A stretch of 46,234 nt of DNA from an uncultured Shewanella sp. (GTDB taxonomy: Bacteria > Pseudomonadota > Gammaproteobacteria > Enterobacterales > Shewanellaceae). Positions 7,070 to 15,550 of this stretch are shown here, piece after piece. The position numbers and the translations under genes are program-made. Each line of letters starts with the position of its first letter. Position 1 is the stretch's first letter. The stretch spans positions 1 to 46,234 of the forward strand of contig NZ_CANMIO010000025.1 of assembly GCF_947497935.1 (NCBI RefSeq), in the 5' to 3' direction. The notes below the pieces were generated by a model, which saw nothing but the letters and a program-made list of their open reading frames with translations, searched no databases and was not told the DNA's origin.

Positions 7070-9493
7070 TTGTTAGAAGATATTGATAAGCTTCAACATG
7101 CAGCCCAACGATTGGACATCATCAGGTATGCTAGAGCGATAGCCTTACTGTCGCCATTAAAGCGACATCTTCTTCGGCTTATCCCTGTTTTCTTGCATTA
7201 TCATGCCCCAAAACTACCTGGGTATAATGGCCCTCTCACTCCTTGCGGCATAGTGGATTATCACACCGATTCAGAAACCATAGATGCCTGTAAAACCCTT
7301 GAAATAGACCTATCTAGGACGGTCGTTACCGATATCCCTCTCATCGAGGGGATTTACAGCATGGGGAGTACTTCCAGTTTTGGTCAAAATCCCCAGAGCG
7401 ATATTGATGTTTGGTTGGTGCATAGTAATCAACTGAGTAAGGATGAATGTGAGTTACTCGACAAAAAAGCCATCTTACTGACCCAATGGTTCGCTCAATT
7501 TGATTTTGAGGTGAATTTCTATTTAGTTCACCCTGAACAGTTTATTCGGGAGCAAGGGGAGCAAGCCGATCAATATAACTGTATGGGTCAAGAGCATAGT
7601 GGTAGTGCTCAGCACTGGTTATTACTCGAAGAGTTTTATCGCAGCCAGTTTCGTTTAGCTGGCAAACCGATTGGATGGTGGCCTAATGCGGCCAAATCTC
7701 CCACGTTATTATCCCTTGGCGACGCTAACGCTTTGCCAGCAAGTGAGTATTTTGGGGCCTCGCTTTGGCAGCTCTACAAGGGTGTAGATAAACCTCATAA
7801 GGCACTGCTTAAGGTGCTTCTTTTGGAGGCTTATGCCAGTGAATACCCCCACACCCATTTAGTGAGTGAGCGGATCTGGCAGCGCACCTTAGAAGGGGAT
7901 TTCTCCTCCAGCAATGACGCCTACTACCTGCTTTATGAAGCGATAGAGTCTTATCTTTTAGGGCGTGGCGAAGGGCGCAGGCTTGAAATTGCCCGCCGTT
8001 GTTTCTATTTAAAGTGTGGTGTAAAGCTGAGTCAGAGCGAGCAAGCTGTCGACTGGCGATATTACAAGATGAAAAAGCTGGTGAGTCATTGGAATTGGTC
8101 TGAAAGCTTACTGAAAACATTGGACAACTGTGAAGAGTGGCATTGTGGGCAGTTGCAGTGGTTTAACGAGCAGCTCAATGAGTTGATGTTGGGCAGCTAC
8201 CGGACCCTACTACAATTTGCCTCGACTCATAGACTAAGTGAAAGTTTGCGGATCTCAGAATTAGGCTTATTAACCCGAAAGCTACACACCTACTTTAGCG
8301 AAGATGCCAACCAGATTATGTGTCTTAATTCACTCTGGAGCCGTTCGATTTTAGAATCCTACTTGTCGGTGATTTACAGTGAACAGGATGGACAATATTA
8401 TTTGTACCGCTGCTCTCCGGAGCCAAGAAACTTTCTCGAACACAGCGCGGTATTTCATTCTAAGAGTAAGGCAAAACTTCTTGTGTGGGCCAGCCTCAAT
8501 GGTGTTGCCAATGATAAAACCCGTTGGTATGAAGTGCGCCAGAGCAAGCGAAAATCTATTTATTTAACTCGAGCCGCAAATCGACTCGATGGGCTTGTGC
8601 TACATGAATCGACTAGGGTGTCTAAGATGGCACTCTATCAGCCTTGGCATTTCCGGAAGTTGGTGTTTTTACTTAACTTTAATAGCGATCCAACGGAGAG
8701 TTGGGCGGGGCAAGATATCATGGTCGACTATATGAACAGTAATGTGTTTTCTATCGGTCGGCGTCATCAGAATATGGTGGATTCTATCGATGTGATTAGC
8801 CTCAATAGCTGGGGAGAGTGGCATTGTCATCATTTTGAGGGCGAGAAGAGCATCTTGGATGCGCTGTCGTTTGTGACCCCAGGTATGAAGCGAGCCAGTG
8901 CTGAAGTCGAGGTTGAGGTGATTAGCTGTTCGAGTAAGCTGCGCTCACAGACCGAGCGTACGGTGCATGATCTGTTATCTCGAGCGGTGCGGCTTAGTCG
9001 TAAGGCGCAAACTTCAGCGACATTAGGTTATGCCTTGCAGGTGGGTAAGCTGCGTTATGGACTCTTCTTCAATAATCGAGGCATGCATTACGAGAATTTA
9101 AGTGATGCTAAATCTTTCTATCAGCAATTGTCGCAGCGAAAATTACTCGAATTGCCTAGGCCCAGTTTGGGTGATGAGCCCTTTGCTAAGCTGCCTGCTG
9201 TGATCCAAGACTATGCCGCCAAGGGCGCAATTCAATACTTCCTACGTCAAAGAAAGCAAGGTCTGGATGTCTTTATCTTAGATGAGATGAATGAGCTGAA
9301 TCATTATGTGCAGGAGGGCACGGATGTGAATGCGCTTGTGAACCAGCTAAGCCATTACCATACATTTGAAGATCCACAGTTGACTAAAGAGAACTTTAAT
9401 TTACCGCAGTTCTTTAAACTCGATCGGGTGAAAGGTGTGTTAACTGCAGTGCCTTTTGGCGTGACCCTTGGGGCCTCGGAAGTCGATTTTTAA
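7070..9493 (+). CDS. cyaA: Class I adenylate cyclase
   Basis: CyaA (EC 4.6.1.1) makes cAMP from ATP and so supplies the ligand of CRP. I chose the TTG at 7070, because AAGGTGG at 7057-7063 is correctly spaced from it and E. coli cyaA also starts with TTG. An in-frame TTG at 7022 lacks a ribosome binding site and would lie upstream of the likely -10. The protein then has 807 residues. The catalytic nucleotidyltransferase motif is GSTSSFGQNPQSDIDVW at residues 99-115, with Asp111 and Asp113 as likely metal ligands. The C-terminal half is the regulatory region known from enterobacterial CyaA, and the total is slightly shorter than the about 848 residues of E. coli. In Shewanella, CRP and cAMP control much of anaerobic respiration, which links this gene to the frd locus downstream. 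Confidence 0.95.
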   Translation: MLEDIDKLQHAAQRLDIIRYARAIALLSPLKRHLLRLIPVFLHYHAPKLPGYNGPLTPCGIVDYHTDSETIDACKTLEIDLSRTVVTDIPLIEGIYSMGSTSSFGQNPQSDIDVWLVHSNQLSKDECELLDKKAILLTQWFAQFDFEVNFYLVHPEQFIREQGEQADQYNCMGQEHSGSAQHWLLLEEFYRSQFRLAGKPIGWWPNAAKSPTLLSLGDANALPASEYFGASLWQLYKGVDKPHKALLKVLLLEAYASEYPHTHLVSERIWQRTLEGDFSSSNDAYYLLYEAIESYLLGRGEGRRLEIARRCFYLKCGVKLSQSEQAVDWRYYKMKKLVSHWNWSESLLKTLDNCEEWHCGQLQWFNEQLNELMLGSYRTLLQFASTHRLSESLRISELGLLTRKLHTYFSEDANQIMCLNSLWSRSILESYLSVIYSEQDGQYYLYRCSPEPRNFLEHSAVFHSKSKAKLLVWASLNGVANDKTRWYEVRQSKRKSIYLTRAANRLDGLVLHESTRVSKMALYQPWHFRKLVFLLNFNSDPTESWAGQDIMVDYMNSNVFSIGRRHQNMVDSIDVISLNSWGEWHCHHFEGEKSILDALSFVTPGMKRASAEVEVEVISCSSKLRSQTERTVHDLLSRAVRLSRKAQTSATLGYALQVGKLRYGLFFNNRGMHYENLSDAKSFYQQLSQRKLLELPRPSLGDEPFAKLPAVIQDYAAKGAIQYFLRQRKQGLDVFILDEMNELNHYVQEGTDVNALVNQLSHYHTFEDPQLTKENFNLPQFFKLDRVKGVLTAVPFGVTLGASEVDF

Positions 9494-9539
9494 GCTGATG
9501 AGCTTAATTTTGAAAGACTGGTGATTAAGAAACTGCGGA

Positions 9540-9559
9540 ATGAGGAGTTGCCTCCTCAT
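9540..9559. terminator. Hairpin between convergent cyaA and cyaY
   Basis: ATGAGGAG and CTCCTCAT form a perfect 8-bp stem with a 4-nt loop in the 84-bp gap between the converging genes. Neither strand has a T-run after it, so termination is likely weak or Rho-assisted. Confidence 0.4.
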
Positions 9560-9577
9560 CCTATTGGCAGCATAAGA

Positions 9578-9907
9578 TTAAAGATCTAATTTTAAGCCGC
9601 TCTGCTTGTAGATAGACTCGACGAGGAATGGCATAAATTCATGACCATTACGTTCATCCATCCACTTGCCGTCAACATAGCCAAAATGGAATCCACCAAA
9701 TTGGGTGGCCAACCAAATTTCATGTAGTGGCTCTTGCTTATTGATGACGATCTTAGATGCGCCATCAAATTCTAACTGCAGCACATTGCCAGAACCATCA
9801 ACATCGACATCTGCATCTTGTTCATCAATAAGCACTTCTATCGCGTTATCAATTGTTTGAAATATTTCATCAACCAATTGATGAAATTCGAAATCTGTCA
9901 TCGCCAT
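9578..9907 (-). CDS. cyaY: CyaY, bacterial frataxin
   Basis: This is a 109-residue frataxin-family protein that binds iron and modulates IscS-dependent Fe-S cluster assembly. An acidic first helix (residues about 2-35, rich in Asp and Glu) is followed by the conserved sheet with IVINKQEPLHEIWLAT and a GGFHFGY segment, close to E. coli CyaY. The ATG at 9907 has GAGGAA eight bases upstream, so it is preferred over Met3. It converges on cyaA, as in other gammaproteobacteria, and probably has its own promoter in the spacer to lptM. Confidence 0.95.
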   Translation of the reverse strand: MAMTDFEFHQLVDEIFQTIDNAIEVLIDEQDADVDVDGSGNVLQLEFDGASKIVINKQEPLHEIWLATQFGGFHFGYVDGKWMDERNGHEFMPFLVESIYKQSGLKLDL

Positions 9908-10306
9908 GCTAATTGTTCCTCAGATTTAGTTAATGCAGTCATAGTACCAATCGAAACAGCGTTTACCAATCACATTAATTTTGTGGTTAATCATCTGCTT
10001 AATAATCTTACACTGGATACGTTTGTGTAAAGTGCTTTAATTTCAATTTGTTGTGCGTACGTGTGGCCGGTTAACTTGGTGCGATGAGCATAAGGATTAG
10101 TTGAATTATTTTGCATTAGCACTGAGATCCAGCATCAAGTTGTGATTTATGACAATTAACCGGGGTGATTTTGGCACTATTGATGCGAGAAAGGCCTGAT
10201 ATAAATGCGTTATAGGGTTGACGCACAGCGGGCTTGTCTGCAAACATCAGGATTAAGAATTTTCGCCGATAGCAAGCCGTAGTGTTATTGCTCCAAGGGT
10301 CAGCCG
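9908..10306. other. Divergent spacer between cyaY and lptM
   Basis: This 399-bp, AT-rich stretch must carry the promoters of cyaY (minus) and of the lptM-lysA operon (plus). Candidate elements are TATAAA at 10200-10205 and TTGACG near 10217, but neither pairs with a good partner at normal spacing. I see no RNA gene, repeat or supported ORF in it. Confidence 0.5.
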
Positions 10307-10483
10307 ATGTTGAAAAAAATGAGACTGTTTTTGCTAGTAGGGCTTGGTAGCCTAGTACTTTTAGGTTGTGGGCAGAAAAGTGCGTTATTTAGAGCGCCTC
10401 CGCAAGACGTTAATCAGCAGGCAGCTGACAAGCAGGTGTCTGACGCTGAGCTAAAGCAAAGCGAACAGAGCAAAAAGGACTAA
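10307..10483 (+). CDS. lptM: LptM (YifL) small lipoprotein
   Basis: This 58-residue gene starts with ATG at 10307. The product has a charged N-terminus (MLKKMR), a hydrophobic stretch, and the lipobox LLGC with Cys21, followed by GQKSALF, which parallels the CGLKGPLY start of mature E. coli LptM. The remaining 35 residues are polar. In E. coli, LptM assists maturation of the LPS translocon component LptD. Its place directly ahead of lysA and dapF matches E. coli yifL-dapF synteny and supports the call. Its stop is 5 bp before lysA, and the lysA ribosome binding site lies inside its last codons. Confidence 0.88.
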   Translation: MLKKMRLFLLVGLGSLVLLGCGQKSALFRAPPQDVNQQAADKQVSDAELKQSEQSKKD

Positions 10484-10488
10484 AGACG

Positions 10489-11733
10489 TTGGATCATTTT
10501 TTATATCAGGCAGATGAACTCTACGCGGAGCAGTGTCAAGTTGCTGAGCTTGCAAAGCAGCACGGAACACCACTCTATATCTATTCTCGTGCGACACTCG
10601 AGCGCCATTGGCGTGCATTTGATAATGCGGTGAGCGAGCATCCACATCTTATCTGTTATGCGGTGAAGGCTAACTCAAACATTGCTGTGCTTAACGTGCT
10701 GGCACGTCTAGGCAGTGGCTTTGATATTGTCTCGGGCGGTGAGTTGTCGCGGGTAATTGAAGCAGGTGGCGATCCCGCCAAAGTGGTTTTCTCTGGCGTG
10801 GGCAAAACCGTCGATGAGATGGAGATGGCACTTAACCTAGGCATCTATTGCTTTAATGTTGAGTCGGCAGCCGAACTTGAACAGCTAAACCTTGTGGCCT
10901 TGCGCCTAGACAAAGTGGCACCGGTATCGCTTCGGGTAAACCCTGATGTAGACGCGGGTACTCATCCCTATATTTCGACCGGGCTTAAAGAGAACAAATT
11001 TGGTATTGCGATGGAGGAGGCGGAAGCTATCTTTACTCGCGCTAACGACTTACCAGGCCTTGAAGTTAAGGGCGTTGATTGCCACATTGGATCGCAGCTC
11101 ACCGAGATTAAACCTTTCTTAGATGCCATGGATCGCATGTTGGCGCTAATCGATCGCTTAGCAAAACAGGGTATCGAGATTAAGCACTTTGATGTGGGCG
11201 GTGGACTCGGTGTGACTTACGATGATGAGCTACCACCGCAGCCAGACGTTTATGCAGCAGCATTGCTTGAGCGCTTAGGTGACCGTGATCTTAAACTGAT
11301 TTTTGAACCAGGCCGCGCGATTGCTGCTAATGCCGGTATATTTGTCACGCAAGTGCTTTATTTAAAAGAAAACAGCGATAAGCGTTTTGCTTTAGTCGAC
11401 GGCGCCATGAACGACTTGATCCGTCCATCACTTTACAGCGCTTGGCAGAAGATCATTCCGGTTATCGAGCGCGCAGGTGAAACCCACAGCTATGACGTTG
11501 TCGGCCCAGTTTGTGAAACGGGAGACTTCTTAGGTAAAGACCGTCAGCTTAATGTTCAGGCTGGTGACTACCTTGCCGTGCGTTCATCTGGCGCCTATGG
11601 CTTTACCATGGCGTCTAATTATAATTCACGTCCACGTGCAGCAGAGCTTATGGTGGATGGTGATAAAGCCTATGTTATTCGAGAGCGAGAAAAAGTCGCT
11701 CAATTATGGCAAGGCGAGCAGATCCTGCCGTAA
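10489..11733 (+). CDS. lysA: Diaminopimelate decarboxylase
   Basis: LysA (EC 4.1.1.20, 414 residues) makes L-lysine from meso-diaminopimelate. It is a fold-type III PLP enzyme: the PLP lysine is Lys60 in CYAVKANSN, CHIGSQLTE lies at residues 198-206, the glycine loop at 237-241, and the partner-subunit cysteine is Cys342 in VCETGDF. The start is a TTG with AGGA nine bases upstream, inside the end of lptM. dapF follows, so the enzyme that makes the substrate and the one that uses it are expressed from one transcript. Confidence 0.97.
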   Translation: MDHFLYQADELYAEQCQVAELAKQHGTPLYIYSRATLERHWRAFDNAVSEHPHLICYAVKANSNIAVLNVLARLGSGFDIVSGGELSRVIEAGGDPAKVVFSGVGKTVDEMEMALNLGIYCFNVESAAELEQLNLVALRLDKVAPVSLRVNPDVDAGTHPYISTGLKENKFGIAMEEAEAIFTRANDLPGLEVKGVDCHIGSQLTEIKPFLDAMDRMLALIDRLAKQGIEIKHFDVGGGLGVTYDDELPPQPDVYAAALLERLGDRDLKLIFEPGRAIAANAGIFVTQVLYLKENSDKRFALVDGAMNDLIRPSLYSAWQKIIPVIERAGETHSYDVVGPVCETGDFLGKDRQLNVQAGDYLAVRSSGAYGFTMASNYNSRPRAAELMVDGDKAYVIREREKVAQLWQGEQILP

Positions 11734-11749
11734 ACTAGAATAATACTAA

Positions 11750-11774
11750 GCCGCGGACGCAAGGCGTTCGCGGC
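11750..11774 (+). promoter_or_regulatory. GC-rich hairpin in the lysA-dapF spacer
   Basis: GCCGCG pairs with CGCGGC and ACGC with GCGT, with one G-T pair between them and a 3-nt loop, giving an 11-bp stem. Six bases later there is a short T5 run, and then the dapF ribosome binding site. It may be a partial terminator, an RNA processing or stability element, or a brake on dapF translation. Confidence 0.5.
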
Positions 11775-11798
11775 AGATACTTTTTAAGGATGTCCATC

Positions 11799-12626
11799 TT
11801 GATCCAATTCACTAAGATGCATGGGCTAGGCAATGACTTTATGGTCGTAGACGGGGTGACACAGAATGTGTTTTTCTCTCCGGATCAAATTAAGCGCTTG
11901 GCCGATCGGAATTTTGGCGTGGGCTTCGATCAGTTATTACTGGTTGAGCCTCCCTACGATCCCGATTTAGATTTTCATTATCGCATCTTTAATGCTGACG
12001 GCAGTGAGGTCGAGCAGTGCGGTAATGGCGCACGCTGTTTTGCACGTTTTGTACGAAATAAAGGGCTAACCCATAAACACAAAATTCGAGTCAGCACCTC
12101 TTCGGGCAAGATAACCTTACGCCTTGAGCGAGATGGTAAGGTTACCGTCAATATGGGGATCCCAGTTTTAGAGCCTGGTAAGATCCCGTTTATCGCGAAG
12201 AAGGTAGAGAAAACCTATTTGCTGATGGCATCGAGCGGTACTTACCTCTGTGGAGCAGTTTCTATGGGTAACCCCCATTGTGTGATAGAAGTCGAAGATG
12301 CGGCTGCGACTGATGTCGATACGATTGGTGCCGAGCTGACTAACCATGAGCGTTTTCCAAAGGGCGTTAATGTCGGCTTTATGCAGGTGCTAAACTCTGG
12401 CCATATTAAGCTGCGAGTCTATGAGCGCGGCGCGGCAGAAACCTTAGCCTGTGGCACGGGTGCTTGTGCGGCGGTTGTCGTAGGTATTCAGCAAGGCAAG
12501 TTAGATCGTAATGTTAGAGTCGACCTGCCCGGTGGCAGCTTGATGATTAACTGGGATGGTGAGGGCAAGCCACTGTGGATGACCGGACCTGCAGAGCATG
12601 TTTATGATGGGCAGATAGCACAATGA
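11799..12626 (+). CDS. dapF: Diaminopimelate epimerase
   Basis: DapF (EC 5.1.1.7) converts LL- to meso-diaminopimelate for peptidoglycan and lysine. I place the start at the TTG at 11799, because AAGGA (11786-11790) is 8 bases upstream and the product then begins MIQFTKMHGLGNDFM, as in other members. The ATG at 11790 overlaps the ribosome binding site. The 275-residue protein has catalytic Cys74 (QCGNGARC) and Cys218 (ACGTGACA), one off the E. coli numbering. It overlaps the next gene by four bases (ATGA). Confidence 0.96.
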   Translation: MIQFTKMHGLGNDFMVVDGVTQNVFFSPDQIKRLADRNFGVGFDQLLLVEPPYDPDLDFHYRIFNADGSEVEQCGNGARCFARFVRNKGLTHKHKIRVSTSSGKITLRLERDGKVTVNMGIPVLEPGKIPFIAKKVEKTYLLMASSGTYLCGAVSMGNPHCVIEVEDAAATDVDTIGAELTNHERFPKGVNVGFMQVLNSGHIKLRVYERGAAETLACGTGACAAVVVGIQQGKLDRNVRVDLPGGSLMINWDGEGKPLWMTGPAEHVYDGQIAQ

Positions 12627-13255
12627 TAGATAGCTCTAAGTCAAACCTACCCTTTGATGAAATTCTGATCCGTGAATACCTGTTGGATAATCCCGACTTC
12701 TTTAGTCGTTATCCAGAGTTATTGTTAGCCATGCGTATTCCTCATGCCGAGCGCGGAGCGGTATCCTTGGTTGAGCGTCAGCAAGAGATGTTACGTCAAC
12801 GAGTGAGCCAACTGGAAGAAGAGATCACGGCGCTATTGGCTATGGCATCTCGCAATGAACAGATCTTTATGTTTAACAGTGCATTATCTATGGAACTGCT
12901 AAAATGTGAGGATATGGGCGAATTACGTCAAGTGCTGTCGAATGGTCTCAAAGCACAATTTCAGTTTAGCCATGTCAGGCTGATCACAGTACATGATATC
13001 GACAGCGAGCTGTCGCAGATCTGGAGCAAGCGTCTCGACTCGGGTTATTACTTTGGCCGTTTAACCCATGAAGAGTCGAAGCGTCTATTTGGCACTGAAG
13101 TGGGCTCTGTAGCCTTGTCTCGCTTATCGAAAGAGTGTGGCCAGGTGATTTTTGCTATTGCTAGCCAAGATCCAATGCATTTCCATCCAGAGATGGACTA
13201 CTTACTCCTGTCGCAACTTAAACAGTTACTCGATCATCAACTGACAAAAATCTAA
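12623..13255 (+). CDS. DUF484 family protein (YigA-like)
   Basis: This 210-residue cytoplasmic protein belongs to DUF484, a family regularly found between dapF and xerC. The N-terminal YLLDNPDFFSRYPELL motif is the family signature. A coiled-coil segment (about residues 48-75, ERQQEMLRQRVSQLEEEI) precedes a GAF-like C-terminal domain. Function is unknown; GAF-like folds often bind small molecules, but no ligand can be read here. It overlaps dapF by ATGA, and xerC starts 12 bp after it. Confidence 0.9.
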   Translation: MIDSSKSNLPFDEILIREYLLDNPDFFSRYPELLLAMRIPHAERGAVSLVERQQEMLRQRVSQLEEEITALLAMASRNEQIFMFNSALSMELLKCEDMGELRQVLSNGLKAQFQFSHVRLITVHDIDSELSQIWSKRLDSGYYFGRLTHEESKRLFGTEVGSVALSRLSKECGQVIFAIASQDPMHFHPEMDYLLLSQLKQLLDHQLTKI

Positions 13256-13267
13256 TAGCGAGGCTTT

Positions 13268-14182
13268 ATGGCTGACGAAGCGTTATCGGGTAATGTGCGT
13301 TGGTTGACTGACTTTGAGCGTTACCTACGCACCGAGCGTCAAGTCTCTGCTTATACGGTGCGTAACTATTTATTTGAGCTACAACGCATCGAGAAGCTGT
13401 TTAGTGAAGCGGACTCATGGCTGTCTCTTCAGCATGAGTCTTTGCAAGCTATGTTGGCCAAGTTACACCGCAAAGGCCTAAGTCCACGTTCACTTTCTCT
13501 TACCCTTTCTGCCTTAAAACAGTTCTATGAGTTTTTACTCAGAGAGCAACAGATTAAGGTAAATCCGGCCATTGGCCTTACGGCACCTAAGCAGGGCAAA
13601 CCCCTGCCAAAGAATATGGATGTCGACTCAATAAGCCACCTGCTGGATATTGATGGTGACGATCCTCTTAGTCTGCGTGATAAAGCCATTATGGAGTTGT
13701 TTTACTCCTCAGGACTGCGACTTGCAGAGCTTGCAGCGCTGAATGTGAGCGATATTCAGTTTTCACAGGGTCAGGTTAAAGTCTTAGGTAAAGGTAGTAA
13801 AGAGCGTATTGTTCCTATCGGAAAGTTGGCATTAACGGCGATAAACCAATGGCTGGATATCAAGCGCGATATTGTCTGTGAAGATGATGCCCTGTTTGTT
13901 ACCGCTAAAGGTAAACGCTTAGCCCATAGAAGTATTCAGGCGCGTCTCGCTAAGTGGGGGCAGGATCAAGCTTTAGGCATTAAGGTGCACCCCCATAAGC
14001 TACGCCACTCCTTTGCGACTCATATGCTCGAATCCAGTGCCGATTTGCGAGCGGTACAAGAACTTTTGGGCCATGCCAACCTGTCGACCACTCAGGTCTA
14101 TACCAGCTTGGATTTTCAGCATCTTGCTAAGGTGTATGACGGTGCACATCCGAGGGCGAAAAAGCGAGGCGATAAAGCATGA
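13268..14182 (+). CDS. xerC: Site-specific tyrosine recombinase XerC
   Basis: XerC (304 residues) works with XerD at the dif site to resolve chromosome dimers at division. The core-binding domain covers roughly residues 10-100. All catalytic residues are present: Arg151, Lys175, His243, Arg246, His269 and nucleophile Tyr278, each three higher than in E. coli XerC. The KVHPHKLRHSFATHML and LLGHANLSTTQVY motifs are intact. This is the housekeeping copy in its usual dapF-DUF484-xerC-yigB operon and not an integrase of a mobile element. The stop overlaps the next start by four bases. Confidence 0.96.
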   Translation: MADEALSGNVRWLTDFERYLRTERQVSAYTVRNYLFELQRIEKLFSEADSWLSLQHESLQAMLAKLHRKGLSPRSLSLTLSALKQFYEFLLREQQIKVNPAIGLTAPKQGKPLPKNMDVDSISHLLDIDGDDPLSLRDKAIMELFYSSGLRLAELAALNVSDIQFSQGQVKVLGKGSKERIVPIGKLALTAINQWLDIKRDIVCEDDALFVTAKGKRLAHRSIQARLAKWGQDQALGIKVHPHKLRHSFATHMLESSADLRAVQELLGHANLSTTQVYTSLDFQHLAKVYDGAHPRAKKRGDKA

Positions 14183-14901
14183 AAATATTTATTCGACCAC
14201 AAGCTTTTGAGGCAATTAGCTTCGACTTGGATGATACCCTTTATGATAATCGCCCCATTATTCGAAAGGCAGAAGCCTCACTGCAGCAGTTTTTACATCA
14301 AAGCTATCCAAAATCGGCAAAATGGCAGTTCGACGACTGGCGTAAGCTTAAGCTTGCCTTGTTTAAAGAGTCTCCAGAGCTGCGTCACGATACAAGTATA
14401 GCGCGATTGGCAATGCTAGAACGTGGATTAACCCTACTTGGATATGATAAACAAACTGCAAAGGTGGGTGCTAAGGCCGGACTTGAGCATTTTGCATTAC
14501 ATCGAAGTGATTTTAAGGTGTCCGATGAGGTGGTTGAGCTATTAACTCAGCTTAAACAGAAATATCGCTTAATTGGTATCACCAATGGCAACGTCGATCA
14601 TCAACGCATTGGTTTAGGCGACATACTTGAATTTGTGCTACATCCCGGTCACGGTTACAAGCAAAAACCATCAGCCGAAATGTTTGACCTAGCTGCTAAG
14701 AAATTGGATTTGCCTTTAGCGAGTATTCTGCATGTGGGTGACAGCGCTAAGAGTGATGTCTATGGTGCCAGACGAGCGGGTTGTCAGGCTGTATGGTTGA
14801 ACCCAGGTTTCGGTGTGGCTGAAAAGTCAGCGGTGAATAGTCAATTGCCGCATATTGAAATCTCATCAATAATGCAGTTAAGCCAAGTTTGTAGCAACTA
14901 A
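14179..14901 (+). CDS. yigB: HAD-family phosphatase (YigB-like)
   Basis: This 240-residue HAD-superfamily hydrolase has motif I FDLDDTLYD (nucleophile Asp16, acid Asp18), motif II ITNGN, a motif III lysine in KQKPSAEMF, and motif IV HVGDSAKSDVYGA. The helical cap between about 25 and 110 marks subfamily IA. E. coli YigB dephosphorylates FMN and the riboflavin precursor 5-amino-6-ribitylamino-uracil 5'-phosphate, which is the most likely role here. It is the last gene of the lysA-dapF operon and overlaps xerC by ATGA. Substrate choice cannot be read from the sequence. Confidence 0.88.
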   Translation: MKIFIRPQAFEAISFDLDDTLYDNRPIIRKAEASLQQFLHQSYPKSAKWQFDDWRKLKLALFKESPELRHDTSIARLAMLERGLTLLGYDKQTAKVGAKAGLEHFALHRSDFKVSDEVVELLTQLKQKYRLIGITNGNVDHQRIGLGDILEFVLHPGHGYKQKPSAEMFDLAAKKLDLPLASILHVGDSAKSDVYGARRAGCQAVWLNPGFGVAEKSAVNSQLPHIEISSIMQLSQVCSN

Positions 14902-14930
14902 CATTCATCGGATTGAGTAATGTTGTTACT

Positions 14931-14958
14931 TTGTTATTCACCTTTATCTTGTTATGCT
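14931..14958 (+). promoter_or_regulatory. Candidate sigma-70 promoter of the 15013 lipoprotein gene
   Basis: TTGTTA (14931-14936) and TATGCT (14953-14958) are separated by 16 bp, about 55 bp ahead of the ATG at 15013. This would give the lipoprotein gene transcription of its own. Confidence 0.4.
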
Positions 14959-15012
14959 CAGCACTCTTAAAAAATTAAGAATAAACATAGTTTTAATTAG
15001 ATAAGGATTATC

Positions 15013-15477
15013 ATGAAAAAACTAATAATTGCCGTGTCAATATTGCTATTCACTAGTGCTTGCTCAATTAAGCAAAGAGTCGATCCTGTGCATGTTAATA
15101 ACAACGCAGAGGTCTGTATTCAGAAAAATCCTGATGTGCGGGAAGGCTTCTTGGAAGAAATGGAAAAAATTCTAGCTGAGAAGCAAATTAATTACCGCGT
15201 TGTGGAGCAATTAGATGCGAGCCAACAATGTGAGTGGACGGCAACTTATACTGCTAACTGGCGCTGGGATCTTGCGTTATATATGGTTTACGCAGAAATT
15301 AAGGTCTTCCATGAAGGGCGCTTAGACGGCGAAGCTATTTATGATGCGCGCAGTGGTGGCGCGAATATGAATAAGTTTATTGACGCTGAACCTAAAATAC
15401 GTGAGCTGATTGAGCAGCTTATTCAGCAAAAGCAAGCTTCAGTAAATTGGTCTCCGTTGCAACAAACTGCTATTTAA
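15013..15477 (+). CDS. Small lipoprotein of the Sbal_3225 type
   Basis: This 154-residue lipoprotein precursor has a short KK-charged N-terminus, a hydrophobic core and a lipobox ending at Cys17 (LLFTSAC). The mature part is mixed alpha/beta with a tryptophan-rich strand (TATYTANWRWDLALYM) and ends in a Gln-rich tail. I recognise the general pattern of the Sbal_3225 family, known mainly from Shewanella and of unknown function. AAGGA lies five bases before the ATG. It stands alone, with its own candidate promoter and a strong terminator. Confidence 0.8.
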   Translation: MKKLIIAVSILLFTSACSIKQRVDPVHVNNNAEVCIQKNPDVREGFLEEMEKILAEKQINYRVVEQLDASQQCEWTATYTANWRWDLALYMVYAEIKVFHEGRLDGEAIYDARSGGANMNKFIDAEPKIRELIEQLIQQKQASVNWSPLQQTAI

Positions 15478-15480
15478 TAG

Positions 15481-15506
15481 AAAAGGCTCACCTAGGTGAG
15501 CCTTTT
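15481..15506. terminator. Bidirectional terminator (perfect palindrome)
   Basis: AAAAGGCTCACCT and AGGTGAGCCTTTT form a perfect 26-bp inverted repeat with A and T runs at its ends. It starts three bases after the lipoprotein stop and can serve both that gene and the converging RIC gene. Confidence 0.85.
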
Positions 15507-15550
15507 ACTTTTGATGTGCTAGCTACTCTGCAGTAGCCATTAGCAAGCCG

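Noticed and set aside
13268..14182. Tyrosine recombinase as a sign of an integrated element
   Set aside because: It is housekeeping xerC in its normal operon with all catalytic residues at XerC positions.
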